From Planctomycetota bacterium (lineage in GTDB: Bacteria; Planctomycetota; Planctomycetia; Planctomycetales; Planctomycetaceae): a stretch of 7,496 nt of DNA. Location: positions 1 through 7,496 of the forward strand of contig JAEYWB010000674.1 in the NCBI GenBank assembly GCA_023429275.1, read 5' to 3'. The notes below the pieces were generated by a model that saw nothing but the letters and a program-made list of their open reading frames with translations, did not search any database and was not told the origin of the DNA. The position numbers and the translations under genes were made by a program. Shown in pieces: positions 6,397 to 7,496 of this stretch (its first letter is position 1; every line of letters starts with the position of its first letter).

Positions 6397-6552
6397 TCAG
6401 ATGATGCAAACGATTCCGTTTCTTGCAGCCAACTTCAGGCCTCTTTCCGTGAGCCATTCGACGTTCATGCCGTCGGACTCCAGATGGTGAGAGACAGTGC
6501 GCGAGGAACGACCAAGGCCACCCGGTTCCGTCTCTCGGCAATGCCACGTCAT
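6397..6552 (-). CDS. Possible 51-residue small protein
   Basis: ATG 6552 opens 51 codons ending at TGA 6397-6399. The protein starts MTWHCRETEPGGLG, and its second half GMNVEWLTERGLKLAARNGI looks like a helical segment. It lies 12 bases after the stop of the PhyH gene and in the same frame as it. There is no clear Shine-Dalgarno, and the overlapping minus-strand frame 6287-6547 is also open, so codon evidence is ambiguous. It may be a short real gene, a remnant or noise. I do not recognise it. Confidence 0.25.
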   Translation of the reverse strand: MTWHCRETEPGGLGRSSRTVSHHLESDGMNVEWLTERGLKLAARNGIVCII

Positions 6553-6564
6553 CGATTCATCAGG

Positions 6565-7362
6565 TCACTTCGCCAGCGCCGCCTCGATCCGCTGCTTCTG
6601 CTGAATCCCCGCCGCGAGGACGTGCTCGTCCGCATTCGTCTCGAGCGGTGAGTACCCCGGATGCCGTCCCGGCTTGTAGGGGTCGTTCGACTTCGTGTTG
6701 TAGCAGCAGATCAGCGCCCACCGGGGATCGTCGCTCCGGTTCTGGTCCGAGCGGTGCAGCAGGTTCGCGTGGAACAGGACTGCGTCCCCCGGCTCGAGGG
6801 CGACGTAGACGAGCTCCAGCCGCTGGAGAGCGACGTTCACCCGCTCCATGTCGGCGCCGGTCTGATCGCCGGTCTTGAGATGATCGATCCGGCCGAGCTT
6901 GTGCGAGCCCCGCAGCACCTGCAGGCAGCCGTTTTCTTTCGTCGCCCGGTCGATCCCGATGAGGCAGCTTCCCATGTCGGGGGAGAGGCAGCCGTTGTGG
7001 TACCAGTAGCCGTAGTCCTGGTGCCACTCCCACGCCCCGCCGACGCGGGGCTCCTTCAGGATCAGCTTGTGGTGGTAGTGGTAGACCTCGTCGCCGAGGA
7101 AGGCGCTCATCGCCCCGACCACCCGCTCGCTCCGGGCGATGGCGCTGTAGAGGTCGTCGGTCAGATCGTTCCGGACGGCGAGCGTCACGACGCTGCCGGA
7201 GGCATCCTGCCGGCCGTACGCCGACTCGGCCAGGTGCTTGTCCGCCCGGGCGACCTGGCTCAGCAGGATCACTTCTTCGGTCGAGAGAAGGCTCCGGACG
7301 ACCACGAACCCGTCCCGCTGGAACTGTTCGATGTCGTCGGGCGTGGGACGGTACCAGGGCAT
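6565..7362 (-). CDS. Phytanoyl-CoA dioxygenase (PhyH) family protein
   Basis: A 265-residue Fe(II)/2-oxoglutarate-dependent oxygenase of the PhyH family; these enzymes hydroxylate a substrate while converting 2-oxoglutarate to succinate and CO2. The N-terminal IEQFQRDGFVVVRSLLS (11-27) is the usual PhyH opening. The iron triad is H114 and D116 in WEWHQDYGYW plus H203 in LLHRSDQN. R214, eleven residues after H203, fits the 2-oxoglutarate-binding arginine of the H-x-S-x-x-N-x-S...R motif. ENGCLQVLRGSHKLG (143-157) is also family-typical. All catalytic residues are present, so an active enzyme is expected. The substrate cannot be read from the sequence; it lacks the ectoine hydroxylase signature, so EctD is unlikely. 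ATG 7362 gives a full N-terminus; the ribosome binding site is weak. It is transcribed away from a candidate promoter at 7423-7450. Confidence 0.93.
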   Translation of the reverse strand: MPWYRPTPDDIEQFQRDGFVVVRSLLSTEEVILLSQVARADKHLAESAYGRQDASGSVVTLAVRNDLTDDLYSAIARSERVVGAMSAFLGDEVYHYHHKLILKEPRVGGAWEWHQDYGYWYHNGCLSPDMGSCLIGIDRATKENGCLQVLRGSHKLGRIDHLKTGDQTGADMERVNVALQRLELVYVALEPGDAVLFHANLLHRSDQNRSDDPRWALICCYNTKSNDPYKPGRHPGYSPLETNADEHVLAAGIQQKQRIEAALAK

Positions 7363-7416
7363 GAGCGCAACCCGTGTGTCAGAGAGGGACGGAAGCGCCG
7401 CTGTCCGGGACGCCCC

Positions 7417-7439
7417 CGAGGCATTGTAATGACGCCTCG
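7417..7439. repeat. Inverted repeat overlapping the PhyH-gene promoter
   Basis: CGAGGC (7417-7422) and GCCTCG (7434-7439) are perfect 6-bp arms separated by 11 bases that contain the -10 hexamer. The position fits an operator, but arms this short in GC-rich DNA are not strong evidence. Confidence 0.3.
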
Positions 7440-7450
7440 CGGAATGTCTT
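7423..7450 (-). promoter_or_regulatory. Candidate promoter of the PhyH-family gene
   Basis: On the minus strand AAGACA (7450-7445) and TACAAT (7428-7423) are 4/6 and 5/6 matches to -35 and -10, separated by 16 bases. The start would be near 7416, giving a leader of about 54 bases before ATG 7362. Confidence 0.4.
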
Positions 7451-7496
7451 ACACCCCCTCCCGGCCCAGTCCTTTGAAGGTAGCGAAGCGGCGAGG

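Noticed and set aside
6274..6651. A 125-codon plus-strand frame across the gap and into the PhyH gene
   Set aside because: It is largely antisense to the PhyH C-terminus and the small ORF, with no domain or ribosome binding site to support it.

Overview
The window is high-GC bacterial chromosome with mostly compact genes. One 60-base line counted in the putA homologue (841-900) has 42 G+C. The gene mix suggests a planctomycete-like organism: a large PutA without an N-terminal DNA-binding domain, a Tat-exported lipoprotein with a DUF1570-type zinc-protease core, a PhyH-family dioxygenase, and housekeeping genes scattered outside the usual operons. This is an inference from gene content; there is no rRNA here to confirm it.

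Layout. (1) 1-2863, minus strand: a PutA homologue (proline to glutamate) that runs off the left edge. Its reading frame is conserved throughout but is cut by one in-frame TAG at 1796-1798, between two well-conserved segments of the proline dehydrogenase barrel. (2) 3010-about 3825, minus: a Tat/lipobox-bearing HEXXH metalloprotease-like protein. (3) 4177-4656, plus: ispF (MEP isoprenoid pathway), divergent from the protease. (4) 4657-4865: a leader with a good sigma70-like promoter followed at once by a strong intrinsic terminator, then greA (4866-5351, plus). The arrangement resembles the E. coli greA leader that makes the short GraL RNAs. (5) 5352-6564: a stretch of visibly lower GC (34/60 at 5821-5880, 30/60 at 6361-6420). 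It holds an orphan leucine-rich-repeat-like protein (5568-6290, minus), a protein-like frame without a start codon after greA (5342-5488), and a 51-codon small ORF (6397-6552, minus). (6) 6565-7362, minus: a PhyH-family Fe(II)/2-oxoglutarate dioxygenase with its own candidate promoter, which overlaps an inverted repeat.

The genes do not form one pathway. ispF and greA are housekeeping genes, PutA and PhyH are catabolic or accessory enzymes, and the protease works outside the cytoplasm. The points most worth checking are the amber codon in putA and the terminator-containing greA leader. I see no CRISPR array, tRNA, rRNA, transposase or phage module.
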